Positions 1-10,329 of a DNA stretch of 64,000 nt are shown in pieces (within the stretch, counting starts at the first letter, position 1; each line of letters opens with the position of its first letter). The notes beneath the pieces were generated by a model. It was not told the DNA's origin, ran no database searches, and was given only the letters and a program-made list of their open reading frames with translations. Position numbers and translations under genes: made by a program. Source of the stretch: Platanthera guangdongensis (lineage: Eukaryota; Streptophyta; Magnoliopsida; Asparagales; Orchidaceae); contig CM077153.1 of assembly GCA_039583875.1 (NCBI GenBank), forward strand, positions 114,882,568 through 114,946,567, in the 5' to 3' direction.

Positions 1-1792
1 GATCGGGACGATCATGCACAAGTTGTCCTGAATAAAGTTCAATTTTGATTTCACTCTAGTTAGGATTGCACGTCATTGTTAAAAATATATCTGGTTTGCC
101 GTAGTGTTGCACGATTGACATTGCATCTTGATATCTCTGATAAATATCCCGAAGGCTTCCAATGAAGGAAGACGGAAGGACGATTCGTTGCCCAATGTTT
201 CCTAAGCAAATAGAATTAAGAAAGAATAACATGAAAGACGTTAATCAGCAACTGCACATATTACAGCAGTTTGAGAAGCATGAATAAGCAAGTAAATATA
301 CCTGCATCATTTTCACCAGCATTTAAGCAATCTTGTAACCTTTGATATTGCTCCGCATAAATTTTATTTTGATTCAGGGTAATCCATCTTAGTTTTGAGT
401 CTCGATCTTGATGTAGTTATCTATGACATATTGTTGAAGCAGTCATCCCCGCAAAGAAGTATTGATGAATTATTCGCGCATATCTGTATTAGGCCATACA
501 CTATACAAAATTAGGAAATTAAAAATCTATTACATGAAGCTCTTAATTAATAGTCGTGAAATTTATAACCTAGAGCAACATGCGTAGTAGTCACAACAAC
601 TAACACATAATCCCTGATCCGTCTGAAATGATAAATCCCAACCAAAATTACCATGCGAGAGCAGGAGTGGGTACTGCAGTGGATCATAAAAACATGCGTA
701 CTCCTTGACTGTAGTCAAATGCCCACATGTAGAATGGATTTTGATGTCCCTATCTGTAGACTCGGTGAAATCTTTGACTCCCACCAACACTGTAGCTACC
801 TGAGATGCGGTAGGAAGAATGTAATGTCGGTCTGTAGACGGTCGTTCACGAATAAGTAGTTGACACGACTGTAACTGCTGGTGTTGCGCAATTTGTCTAA
901 AGTTTACGATATATGGGTTATGTGTATCAAGGATATCTTTCATCTCATTCAATATTTCCATATCGAGTCCATTATTTTCCGCCACACGGTGTGATGTCTC
1001 ATGTTCGGTGTCGTAGATGAAAAATTGTAAAAATCATGCTCTGTCCCCCGGTGTAGGAAGAAGAGATTCAATCTTATGATATATAGCTCCATGTGCTTTG
1101 AAAGTGTACAAACCTTGGTTGAAAGATGGAAGTGTTTTGTCATGTGTAACGCCCATGGATGTGAAAGAGAATATGTGGTTGTATGCACGTATATTTTACC
1201 TGAAATGGCGCCATTTTGTTGTCTGATCGGTGTAAAGAGCCAACAACTGTGGGGGGACTGGAATGGAAGGTAAAATTACTTTGCTAAGTTTACAGCATAT
1301 ATTTTTTGTTTCTTTGTGGAATAATCGAGCTGCACAGTGAGGGCAAATGGTTGTTTCTGGGAGCTGGAAGACGCAGACATTGTCGGAGGAACGGTAATTT
1401 CTTGCAATATTACGACATCTTGTCCACGAAGTGGGCGCAGAACTGTCATCTTCAACTTCATTCGGTCGATGTGGAGGTTCTGGATGTGTTGGTTGGACTT
1501 CCACGTCCGATAGTAAAGTCAACGTTGAGCGCGATTGCCTTCGCCTTACATTTAGTGCACTCCGTTGTTCTGTAGTCAATGGTCGTCTCCAATTACTAAC
1601 ACGCACTCGAGTTGACTCTCGAGTTTGCTCAGCGGTTGCCGTCAAAGTTGAAGGTCTCCCTCTTTTACGTTGGACTGGCCCACCCTGATTTGGCAACGAC
1701 GACGACACCTCAGCATGTTTTTGGTTGACCATCTCCAAGTGTCTACGATGAGATGTAATTAACCCATGAATTATTTGTTTTCTTCCAAACAT
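1..1792 (-). pseudogene. Helitron Rep/helicase gene, N-terminal part, broken and cut by the window edge
   Basis: Read from 1792 downward, the minus strand encodes the start of a plant Helitron replication protein. A Cys-rich segment (CPHCAARLFHKE) is followed by the conserved patches YTFKAHGAIYHKI, IYDTEHE, HNPY and YDPLQYPLLLSHG. Near 300-350 comes LQDCLNAGEND, then a patch ending KPDIFLTMTCNP near 60-180. This order matches the Helitron N-terminal domain (Helitron_like_N). The HUH rolling-circle site and the helicase would lie beyond position 1. The gene is dead: in-frame stops sit at 1034-1036 (after the LLPTPG patch) and 56-58 (after TCNPN, where the family normally has Trp), and frame changes lie between about 350 and 560. 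Possible introns exist, for example a CAG/GTAAAA donor at 1200/1199 and a GTATAT donor near 300. The identification is from motif recognition by eye. Confidence 0.85.
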
Positions 1793-2555
1793 GTAATCGT
1801 TTTTTGTGTTTGATGAAATACCACTTGGTTAAAAGTAAACTATTTTATATGCAATGACGGTACACGAGGCAACGCCCCTGCAGCCTAGGGCGACCGTACC
1901 AGTCCCGCAAGGGAAATTACAAACATATATTTGTCTTATTTTATGCTGACCTCTAACTTAAAAGCTAATTTAAAGAGCTTATAGATCTAAGAAACAACTT
2001 ACTGAAGCAAACAGTCAATTAATTAAAAGTTCCCCCGACTATCGCTGTGCGGGAATGCTTTGTGCACGAGACTGGCCTTACCAAATATGTCAACAATTTA
2101 ATTCATTTTTCAATCACAAACTTTAGCATGCTGCACATATTTGATATTTCACAAAAAAAATGGAAGGAATGAAATTTTAGCATATAAGAAGATAAAGTAA
2201 CCATACATGTTTTGGAAAAAACTGGAGCAAAAATGTGCGTACATAAGTGTATATAAGAAAACCTATATGAAGATGAAGTAACCATGCATATTTTTCATTA
2301 TTTTTCATTGCTTAAGCCTTAAAGTGTCACAAACAGGTGCAGAGTCCCGACTATGAGAATCAAAATAATGCTAAAAGAAATAAAATAGCCATTTGTGCAA
2401 AGGGCCGGCAATGAAGCATGTTGTGGGCTGTAAAATTATTCGAGCATTCAGACAAACACGGAGTGAGCATTAAATTTCCGTTGTTGTTGCATACAAACAC
2501 ATTGACAAAGCCTAGAATGAAAACAAAATTAAAAATGGAGATATGATCGGCACTA
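1793..2555. other. AT-rich stretch with no recognised gene
   Basis: I see no coding region. Two GC-rich islets (about 1860-1912 and 2033-2085) stand out of AT-rich DNA. It may be the 5' part of the minus-strand Helitron or flanking repeat; no Helitron 5' terminus could be fixed. Confidence 0.4.
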
Positions 2556-2905
2556 AAAATGGTAAAACACATATCTTGCGCTGGTGGTGAAGTTGTCATA
2601 AAACACATTGCTAAAAATCAAAGAAGATTTGTAATTCAGGATGAAAATCTAAGTAAAAATATGTTGTGCCACGTCTTTGTCTGAATGAGAATAAAAATCA
2701 AAGTAAAAAATGTGTCTGTCTGAAATCATAAATTGATATTTTATTTTACAACTTTCAAGCTAGCCATGGTAAAACTAAACTAAAGAAAAAAATAACAGCA
2801 TCAAGGTGAGCTTTGCATGAGTCAAACGAAAGAAGAAGGAAAAGGACTTGCCTGAGTCAATAGGCATGCTTGCCGCTAACCAAAGAAGAGGAAAAGAGGC
2901 AATAG
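2556..2905 (+). repeat. Diverged direct repeat, copy 1
   Basis: Shared landmarks with 5275-5520, in the same order: GGTAAAACACAT, AATCAAAGAAGATTT, ATATGTTG, GACTTGCC followed by GAGTCA, and AACCAAAGAAGAGGAAAAGAGGC (AACCGAAG in copy 2). The copies are diverged and carry indels. They bracket both minisatellite blocks between them. The nature of the repeat is unknown; an old duplication or the remains of an element's termini are both possible. Confidence 0.65.
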
Positions 2906-3900
2906 AAATCCTCAAAGTAAAAATAAGATTTATGTTTTCAAAACTCAAAATCTCAAATTAAAAGCTTAAATCAAAACAGTAATAAAAAACTGAAATAAAA
3001 CTCCTAAAACTGAAATTAAAACATAAATGAAATCCAAAAACTGAGATTAAAAATCAAACTGAAAGTAAATCCTACATCTGAGATTAAAAACTCCAAAGTA
3101 AATGTAAAAATCTAAATGAAATCAAAAAATCAAAACTGAAATATAAAATGAAAAGAAAGATCAAAATAGTAATAAAAGAAGAAAAACAGAAATTAAAAGT
3201 TTTGATTTTAATCAAAACAAAACTAAAACAAAATTAAAACCTAAAACTGAAATAAAAACTCCTAAAACTGAAATTGATAATCAAAACAAAACTGAAATAA
3301 GAACTCCTAAATCTGAACTAAAGTTAAATTCGATATTAAAAACTGAAACAAAAACTCCTTAAACTGAAATTAAAACCTAAATGAAATATTAAAACTAAAT
3401 CCTAAAACTGAGATTAAAAATCAAACTGAAAGTAAATCCTAAAACTGAGATTAAAAATTCCAAACTAAAAGTAAAAAATCTAAATGAACACAAAAAAAGT
3501 CAAAATTGAAATATAAAATGAAATGAAAGATCAAAACAGTAATTAAAAATGAAAAACAGAAATTAAAAATCAAAACTCATAAAACTGAACTAAAAACTCC
3601 TAAATCTGGAATTGAAAATCAAAACAAAACTGAAATAAAAACTCCTAAAAGCTAAACTAAAATTAAATTTGATATTAAAAACTGGGAAAAAAATCCTAAA
3701 ACTGAAATTAAAACCTAAATGAAATCCTAAAACTAAATCCTAAAACTGAGATTAAAAATCAAACTGAAAGTAAATCCTAACACAGAGATTAAAAACTCCA
3801 AACTGAAAGTAAAAATCTAAATGAAAGCAAAAATCAAAATTGAAATCTAAAATGAAATGAAAGATCAAAACAGGAATCAAAATGAAAAACAAAAATTGCC
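2906..3900. repeat. A-rich minisatellite with higher-order repeats
   Basis: The region is built from short variants of AAACTGAAATTAAAA and AAATCCTAAAACTGAG. A larger unit that begins GAAAGTAAATCCTA and ends near AAGATCAAAA recurs at about 3061, 3430 and 3767, giving higher-order periods of about 370 and 340 bp. It has no coding content. Confidence 0.8.
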
Positions 3901-4410
3901 AAAAGAGGTCATTCACAGTAGAGAGAGAGTAGTGCAGAACAAAAACGATCGATCCAGGTGTTGAAACCAAAAACTTGGTCTCTATGGAGTTCGGGGTCCC
4001 TAGAAAGGGGTGACCTCACACCTACTACACTCGAGAGAACGTCACGAACCAAAGGACCAAGAAGCTAGGAACAGACCCTCGGCTCTAGCGCGGAGGTCCC
4101 ACCTCACACCCGGAAGGCTACCTGAGCACTTCCCCTCCCTAGCCAATGCTCAACCTAGGGTGCCTTGGAGGAGCTCTCTCTCTACTCTACCAAGAAGAAG
4201 CTAAGGGAGTAGGAAGCCAAAAAAAGAATCCCCCTCCAAAGGCACCCAAGGGGGACTATTTATAGTTTTCCAAATCCCATGGACCAAAAATGACCAAAAT
4301 ACCCCTACGGCCAAAAGGCCTCGGGCCAATAGGAAACCGCCACGCCGGGGGGTAAGGAAGGAAAAACGCGTCACCCAAAGCAAAAAAGGGGACCCACCCT
4401 GCGGGACGGG
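3901..4410 (-). promoter_or_regulatory. Promoter-like block with a minus-strand TATA box
   Basis: On the minus strand a TATAAATA (4264-4257) is followed downstream, toward lower coordinates, by a CT-rich leader that holds no good ORF. The GC-rich hairpin array at 4411-4852 is directly upstream. The layout resembles the U3-R-U5 of an LTR, so this could be a solo or truncated LTR in minus orientation. I could not find paired LTRs or a TSD. Confidence 0.45.
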
Positions 4411-4852
4411 GCGAGACCCGGCCTGGGGGCCGGTCTCGCCCGGCCTACCCGCCGGGCTGGCGAGACCCGGCCTGGGGGCCGGTCTCGCCTGGCTGCCGCG
4501 GGGCTGGGCAAGACCCGGCCTGAGGGCCGGTCTCTCCCCGCCTACCTGCCGGGCTTGGCGAGACCCGGCCTAGGCGCCGGTCTCACCTGGCTGCCCGCGG
4601 GGCGGGACCCGGCCCGAGGGCCGGTCTCGCCCGGCCTACCCGCCGGGCTTGGCGAGACCCGGCCTGGGGGCCGGTCTCGCCTGGCTGCCCGCGGGGCGGG
4701 GCGAGACTCGGCCCGAGGGCCGGTCTCGCCCGGCCTATCCGCCGGGCTTGGCGAGACCCGGCCTGTGGGCCGGTCTCGCCTGGCTGCCCGCGGGGCGGGG
4801 CGAGACCCAGCCCGAGGGCCGGTCTCGCCCGGCCTACCCGCCGGGCTCGGGG
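4411..4852. repeat. GC-rich 49-50 bp tandem array with hairpin units
   Basis: Units start at 4411, 4460, 4508, 4558, 4602, 4652, 4701, 4751 and 4800, each beginning GCGAGACCCGGCC or a variant. Most contain an imperfect inverted repeat (GCGAGACCCGGCC, short loop, GGCCGGTCTCGC). Two unit types largely alternate, one followed by TGGCTGCCCGCGG and the other by CGGCCTACCCGCC, so the true repeat is a dimer of about 99 bp. The many open frames on both strands here come from the repeat structure, not from genes. Confidence 0.9.
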
Positions 4853-5274
4853 TTGGTCTCGCTGGCCTGAGGGGAAAAGGGGGAGGGGGAGGGCCTGCTG
4901 ATCCCGCCTCCACACCCAATTCGCCCGGGCGGGTGTCTACCAACCTGCCGCTCTCACACTCCAACTAAGGGGCCGATGGGGAAGGCCGATTTCTCCTCCC
5001 CCTACTAGTATATTTCCAAGCTAGAGTCAAAATTGGCCACCGAGAGTTCAAAATACTCAAAAAGCTTAAAAACTAAGCACGCCTCATTTAGGGTCCACTC
5101 TTCGCGAATACGGGGTTGTACACCAGGAGTTGGTAAAAACAGCACAGGATGAAGTAATGAAGAGCGAGAGAGAGAAAGACTGCAACTTAGGATTTTAATT
5201 ACACCAAAACCGTGCCGAGTGGACCGATCTCGTAGCTGCAACTGAAAAACGAAGAAAAAAACGAAGAAAAAGGA

Positions 5275-5520
5275 GAAGGACTGAAAATTGTAAAACACAT
5301 CTTGCCGTGGAGCTGAAAATCAAAGAAGATTTTTAATAAAAGAAAATATGTTGCGCTCGTTGTTTTCAATTTTATTTGACAACTTTCCAGACTTTCAAGT
5401 CAGCCATGGAACAAAAGAAAAAAAATAACCAAAGAAGAAAAAGGAGAAGGACTTGCCCGAGTCAGGCGAGCTTTGCCGGTAACCGAAGAAGAGGAAAAGA
5501 GGCGAGCTTTGCCATTATTT
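5275..5520 (+). repeat. Diverged direct repeat, copy 2
   Basis: Second copy of the segment at 2556-2905. The matching landmarks include GTAAAACACATCTTGC, AATCAAAGAAGATTT, TTGACAACTTTC, AGCCATGG, GACTTGCCCGAGTCA and GAAGAGGAAAAGAGGCGAGC. Confidence 0.65.
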
Positions 5521-6104
5521 GAGGTGCGATTTGCCACTGACAGCGGCAAGTTTTTTTGATGGAGCAGAGAGAATACTAGAGGAGAGGACATATAGAATTT
5601 TTGGCGGGAGACGTGGGAGGAGATGTGTGTGTGGCAGTCGAGGAGCTGAAAGTAAAAAAGCCTGCTGAAAGAAAAAAGCCTGCTGGCGGGAGGAGTTGAG
5701 GGGTTGGCGGGAAGAGTTGAGGGGAGAAGACGATGGATATTTAAGAGGAGTTGAGAGAAAACATGTTGGATAAACGCAGCCTTTTGCCGAAATGATGAAA
5801 AAGCATGGGGGAGCAGGAAAAAAGAGGTGGCGAAATCAAGAAGAAAACCTGTTGGATGCACTTTTGCCAAAATCTTTATTAATTAAGGCTGCAAGACCAA
5901 AATAACCATTAGTTAACTCCAAAAACATGTGTTAATGAGCGCAAAAAGGGATATAAATGTTATACCATTCATGAATTAAGGCTTCCCTTATATAATAAAG
6001 ATATACTCATTATAATTTCTGTCCTAGTCTAGTAGCAATCCTAGGGAAATAGCCCTACAAGGTGCTATAATGCTCCTAATGACCTGATTAACATACCTTC
6101 TGAA
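5521..6104. other. No recognised feature
   Basis: A minus-strand open frame at 5400-5870 covers part of this region, but I recognise no motif and its composition is low-complexity. The rest is AT-rich and without signal. The lower end of the element E LTR may lie here. Confidence 0.35.
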
Positions 6105-6829
6105 AGAAAAAAAAAGGGCTACACTTTTTATGGTGGACACTTTTCCTGAATCCTCACCTAAAGGGCCTATTTTCAGCATGCAAATTACTATATAAACTGT
6201 GACGAAATATTAAATAACAATATCGTTTAATTTGCATTAGATCAGCCGCATCTGGTCATCTCCTACTTCAAGCCGACGGTCGAGATTTCCCCGACCTAGA
6301 ACACCTTCAACTCGTATTTTTCGACCATCCGGCCACCACCACTGTCAACTATCATCACTGCCACCTCTGTTGAGGTGGTGGCTCGCGTTTCTCGGCAACA
6401 TGGCCACCGGCGGTGGCTTCTCTGACGAACCCGAGTAAGAAGAAAAGCTTGGAAAATTCTCACTTTCCTCTCATGGAATCAGGCTCAATTGAGCCTGATA
6501 TCTCTCCTAGATGATCTAGAAAGGTAGCATGGAGGGAGGGGAGGAGAAACAAACCTTGATTTGGGCCCGAAGGTGGCGATGGCGGTAGTTGGTCATGGAA
6601 AATTCCTTCTATAGCGAGCTTGCTCCTGAGCTCAATTCTACACCAATTTCCTTGATCTAGATATCGATTTTAACTCCTCTGCACTCACTAAAGCTAATGG
6701 GAGGGATAGATTTGGATGTGATTGACTGTATATGAGGTTGCCATTAATGGGTGGCCGACATCAAGCTTTGGATGTTCCTCCTGAGCTCCAAGTGTCCACC
6801 ACTCCTAGAATTCTACTGCGTATTACTGT
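6105..6829 (-). mobile_element. Element E LTR, distal piece (minus-strand chromovirus)
   Basis: This segment parallels the element D LTR piece at 32.5-33.0 kb in ordered landmarks: AGGGCTACA, GTGAC plus GAAATAT, CACCTC-GAGGTG, and TCAATTGAGCCTGAT against TCATTTGAGCCCTA. It is cut from its other half (15882-16717) by the Tekay-like insertion. The lower boundary is not resolved. Confidence 0.55.
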
Positions 6830-6834
6830 GTGAG
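6830..6834. repeat. Target-site duplication GTGAG, left copy
   Basis: GTGAG directly precedes the LTR start (TGTAAC). The identical GTGAG follows the 3' LTR at 15877-15881. Confidence 0.93.
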
Positions 6835-8904
6835 TGTAACGCCCCAAAACTCAAAAGAGGGACGAGTAGCATTTTGAGGCAAGTTTGGAACTTGGTAGGG
6901 GTCACACGGCCTAGGACACGGCATGTCCTAGGTCCGTGTCTTGATCGGGTTCGACGATGGCCGTGTGGTCGACGAAATTGCAGTCGACGATCATCGAACA
7001 ACAAACACGGCCATAGACACAGGCGTGTCCCAGGCCGTGTCCCACTCGGGTGGTTAGTCGTGTTGTGTCGGGGGGTGGAACACGGACTAGAACCCAGGCA
7101 TGTTTAGCCTGACACGGGCGTGTCAAATTCGACACGGGCTTGTGGAGTACCCGTGTTCTCCTCGGGTTGGTGTTGGTCCTGTGTCGATGGAGGAACACGC
7201 CTAGCTATACGGGCGTGTCAAGCCTGACATGGGCGTATCGAGAGCCTGTGTTCTTTTAGGGATGTGCCGGTTTCGACATCGATTTAGATAGAAGGCCTTG
7301 GACACGGGCATGTCACAAGCGGTGTTCAGCCCAGGTTTTGGATTTTAAGTGCGAATCATGTCCGTCCTTTTCCTTTCTTTAGGATCTAAGGGTCTTGGCT
7401 GGTCTTGACAGGGTTTAACCCGGGAATAGGGTTTATAAACCCTTATTTCTTTTAGGTTTTCTCTTTCTCAGAGTTCTAGAGAGAGGGTAGAGCAAGGAAG
7501 AAGATGGAGGAGAGATCCGGTCGCCGGTGGAGCTTCGGAGCCCCAAATCGCAAGCCGAGTTCGGATCTACGAAGGCGAGGACGTTGCGGTACTTTTCATC
7601 CACATAGATCTTCATGGCGCTAAAGAGGAATGCTATGGTAACGAATCTCATCTTGGACATGTGAAGTCCTCTTTTCCCTTGCATAGGAAGCCCGCTCTCG
7701 CGAATTTGCGGTAAGTGTGAGGTGTTCCTTCGGGTAAACATGAATAGTCCCCATTGTTTTCATGTATAGTCCGGAATTGAGAAACGGACATAGGCATGGT
7801 ATGTGAAGCCTATCCGAACAAGTTGGTCTGGATCGGTGATGTTGCATTGCATGAATGGCCGGAGAAGACTCCGCGCCGATGGTTGTTTTTCGGGTTTTCT
7901 ACGCGGTAGATTGCAACAGGGAGCCTTGGGGACTAACCTCAAGGTGCACCCGGAAAACTTAGCAGAAGCGTGGTTCTGCCATGTTGGTGGCCTGGGAGCC
8001 AACTTGTACATAACTGGGTTATGTAATACTGTGTGTTCGATGCTCGGGCTTCGGGGAAGCTTGACCCGCGCCGATGACTTCAATTGTCGTGGCAAGGTGA
8101 GCAACGGGTTGAGTGGAACTGTATCCGCTCTATGTGGTTCAGTTTTAGAGGCCTACCGATGGCATAGAGGGCGGGTCTTAGGCTGTCGATGTCTTCAATT
8201 GACATGACTTCTGCCGGAAAGACTCAAATGCTCACGAAATTTGCCGCCCAAGTTGCGGTGTTGAGACCGTGGACTTTGACCGGGTTCTCCGAGAATGTGC
8301 CCTGAGAGCACGAGGTGTGTGACCGTGCGAGCCTACGCCTGTGATGATTGTGTAATTTCTCTATTATATGGAAATGATAATAAAGTGCAGGGATGGAGCA
8401 TCGCCGCCCTGAGTTTAGGGGCGGGAATGTTATAATTTGGTCAGCTTAGCTGACCGTTGCTTTTGTTTGTCACCGCTTCGGTGGATTATTGCTTACAGGT
8501 GCTGCGGAGCAGAGTGGCAAACAGCGGCAAAAGCCCATGTTGTTGAGTCGGCCCTCGAAGGCCTAATTTTTAGTGTTTCAATTTATCCTCATGTATGACC
8601 GGCCTGTGTGCCGAGGTTTGGAAGACACTTATTTTTGAGTAAACTCTTGTAAGGTCTTAAGACCAATACTTGTGTATTTGTACGTTCATTCCTGTTGGGT
8701 TTATGTAGTGGAAATTCATGCTGTTGGTGGGGTTCTTTATTTGCAACTTTTAAATTTCTTCCGCTAGAATGTACTATGTGTAGGACATTGGTTATTAGCA
8801 GGATGGTTTCCATTGCATATCCTTCCAGTCTGTCTGTGGTATATAGCGTCGGGCCCCGACCGGACCTACTGCTATATGTCATGAGACGGATAGGGGGTGT
8901 TACA
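6835..8904 (+). repeat. 5' LTR of the Tekay-like element
   Basis: It begins TGTAAC and ends GTTACA (2070 bp). From about 6905 to 7325 it carries many variants of the palindrome GACACGGGCGTGTC. The TATA-like TTTATAAAC (7432-7440) lies just downstream of that cluster. Confidence 0.93.
7432..7440 (+). promoter_or_regulatory. TATA-like box in the 5' LTR
   Basis: TTTATAAAC is followed by a pyrimidine-rich leader (TTTTCTCTTTCTC). The corresponding site in the 3' LTR (near 14422) is altered to TTTAAAAAC. Confidence 0.5.
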
Positions 8905-8907
8905 ATT

Positions 8908-8925
8908 TGGTACCAAAGCCAGGTT
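8908..8925 (+). promoter_or_regulatory. Primer-binding site, initiator tRNA-Met type
   Basis: TGGTACCAAAGCCAGGTT starts 3 bp after the 5' LTR. It is close to the usual plant iMet primer site TGGTATCAGAGC. Confidence 0.85.
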
Positions 8926-9124
8926 TCGGTCAACTTAAATGAATTGATGGACGAATTCTTTTAAGGGTAGTGAGCACATGTGTGTGCGTCATCGTTATAA
9001 CAAAAAAGAACCCATGAATGTCCACTTAGGAATGAAAATACAAGTGTTTGAGGAACCTGCATGTTCCTATAACTGCATTTTGCAATTTTGTTTGGTTGCT
9101 TAACAGTGTTTTGTACAACTATAG

Positions 9125-10280
9125 GTAACCAGGAGTGGTGCAGGGCCGTCAGAACGCTCGGTTTCTGAGGCTAGTTGGGCATCGAATGATGTGCCTGCAA
9201 CACCTCCCTCGGCAGAAACCATATGATTGGTGGTTGAAGCGGTGTTTGCTATGACCAATGCGCAACCTGCAAGGAAAATGCAGCAGCCTGCTGCTGTGGT
9301 GGAGTTGGTACCGATTCAAGCAGCGGAACCGAGAAGGGTGGAGCAAGTAGTGGTGAACCTTTGGTGCTTGGGAGAGCAACTGAAAGGCAATTCAAACATG
9401 TTATGGGCTTCAATCCTCCAGTGTTCTCGGGGACAGGAACCTCATCCCAAGCTGAGGATTGGCTCTCCCGTGTTAAGAGAGTCATGACAGCTACTAAAAC
9501 GGAAGAGTGGCAGATGACCACCATAGCTACGTTCCTGTTGGACGGAGATGCATGGCTGTGGTAGGAAGGTTTGGAGTTACATCACTTGAGGGGAAGGCAA
9601 CTTACAGACGTCTCGATGGAATAATTTTTGAGACTATTCTTGGCAAGGTACCTTCCCTCGGTCAGAGGATTGCATTGGAGAATGAATTCCAGATATTGAC
9701 GAAAGGAGAGAGTAGCGTGGACAACTATCTCCACGAATTTACACGGTTGGGTCGATATGCTAGCTCTACGTTCGCGGATGAGGAGCATAAGACGAACCGA
9801 TTCTATGAGGGTTTGAGGAATAACCTAAGGCTACTGCTCACGAGGCCTATGACGCATGGCTTCTTGACCCTGGTCAATACGGCCCAGCTATTGGAAAAGG
9901 ATCTGAGGAATGTGCAAGCGAAGAGAGACTCTGGTGATAAGAAGACAGAGTTCAAGGTACCAACTACCTCAAAGTTTGGGTATCGTAAGTTCCATAAGAA
10001 GGCTAGGACTTCAGGTCCGGCCCCTTCTTCTGGTGCTTCGGGGGCAACTACAAGCCGAACCCCGGGCGCATGTTATAACTTTCGGAAGCCGGGACATTTT
10101 GCCAGAGATTGCTGGAGCGGACGTCCAAAGTCCGAGAGGAAGCCGGGAGCAACCTATGAGGAGAAGGGCAAGGTAGTGGAGTCAACCGCATCCCATTATG
10201 CTTCAGCTCAAACTAGAGTCTACAATCTTGGCCTGCAGGAGGCCATCAAGCAAGCGGATGTGGTGACAGATACGGTTTAA
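9125..10280 (+). pseudogene. gag: Tekay-like gag, broken
   Basis: This is the capsid/nucleocapsid gene of the element. A frame opening VTRSGAG is visible at 9125 but its ATG is lost. Capsid patches follow: FNPPVFSGTG, then DAWLW (9541-9561), then SVDNYLHEFTRLGRYA and NRFYEGLR. In-frame stops include a TGA near 9223 and a TAG at 9562-9564, where the family has a second Trp. The reading also changes frame at least twice (near 9350 and 9564). The zinc knuckle reads CYNFRKPGHFARDC, so the second Cys of the CCHC box is replaced by Phe. The product could not function as a nucleocapsid. Confidence 0.88.
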
Positions 10281-10329
10281 ATTTATTGCAAGTTAGTTTT
10301 AAATACTTGTTACCTTACGCGTGTTACCT

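Noticed and set aside
4542..4968. GC-rich ORFs on both strands with Pro/Arg/Gly-rich products
   Set aside because: They are translations of the 49-50 bp tandem array, with no domain and with overlapping open frames on both strands.
5400..5870. A 156-codon minus-strand ORF
   Set aside because: Low-complexity composition, no recognised motif, and it overlaps the diverged repeat at 5275-5520.
8908..8925. A tRNA gene at the Met-complementary sequence
   Set aside because: Only 18 bases match the tRNA 3' end; it is a primer-binding site next to an LTR. The same holds at 48564-48581 and 59948-59967.
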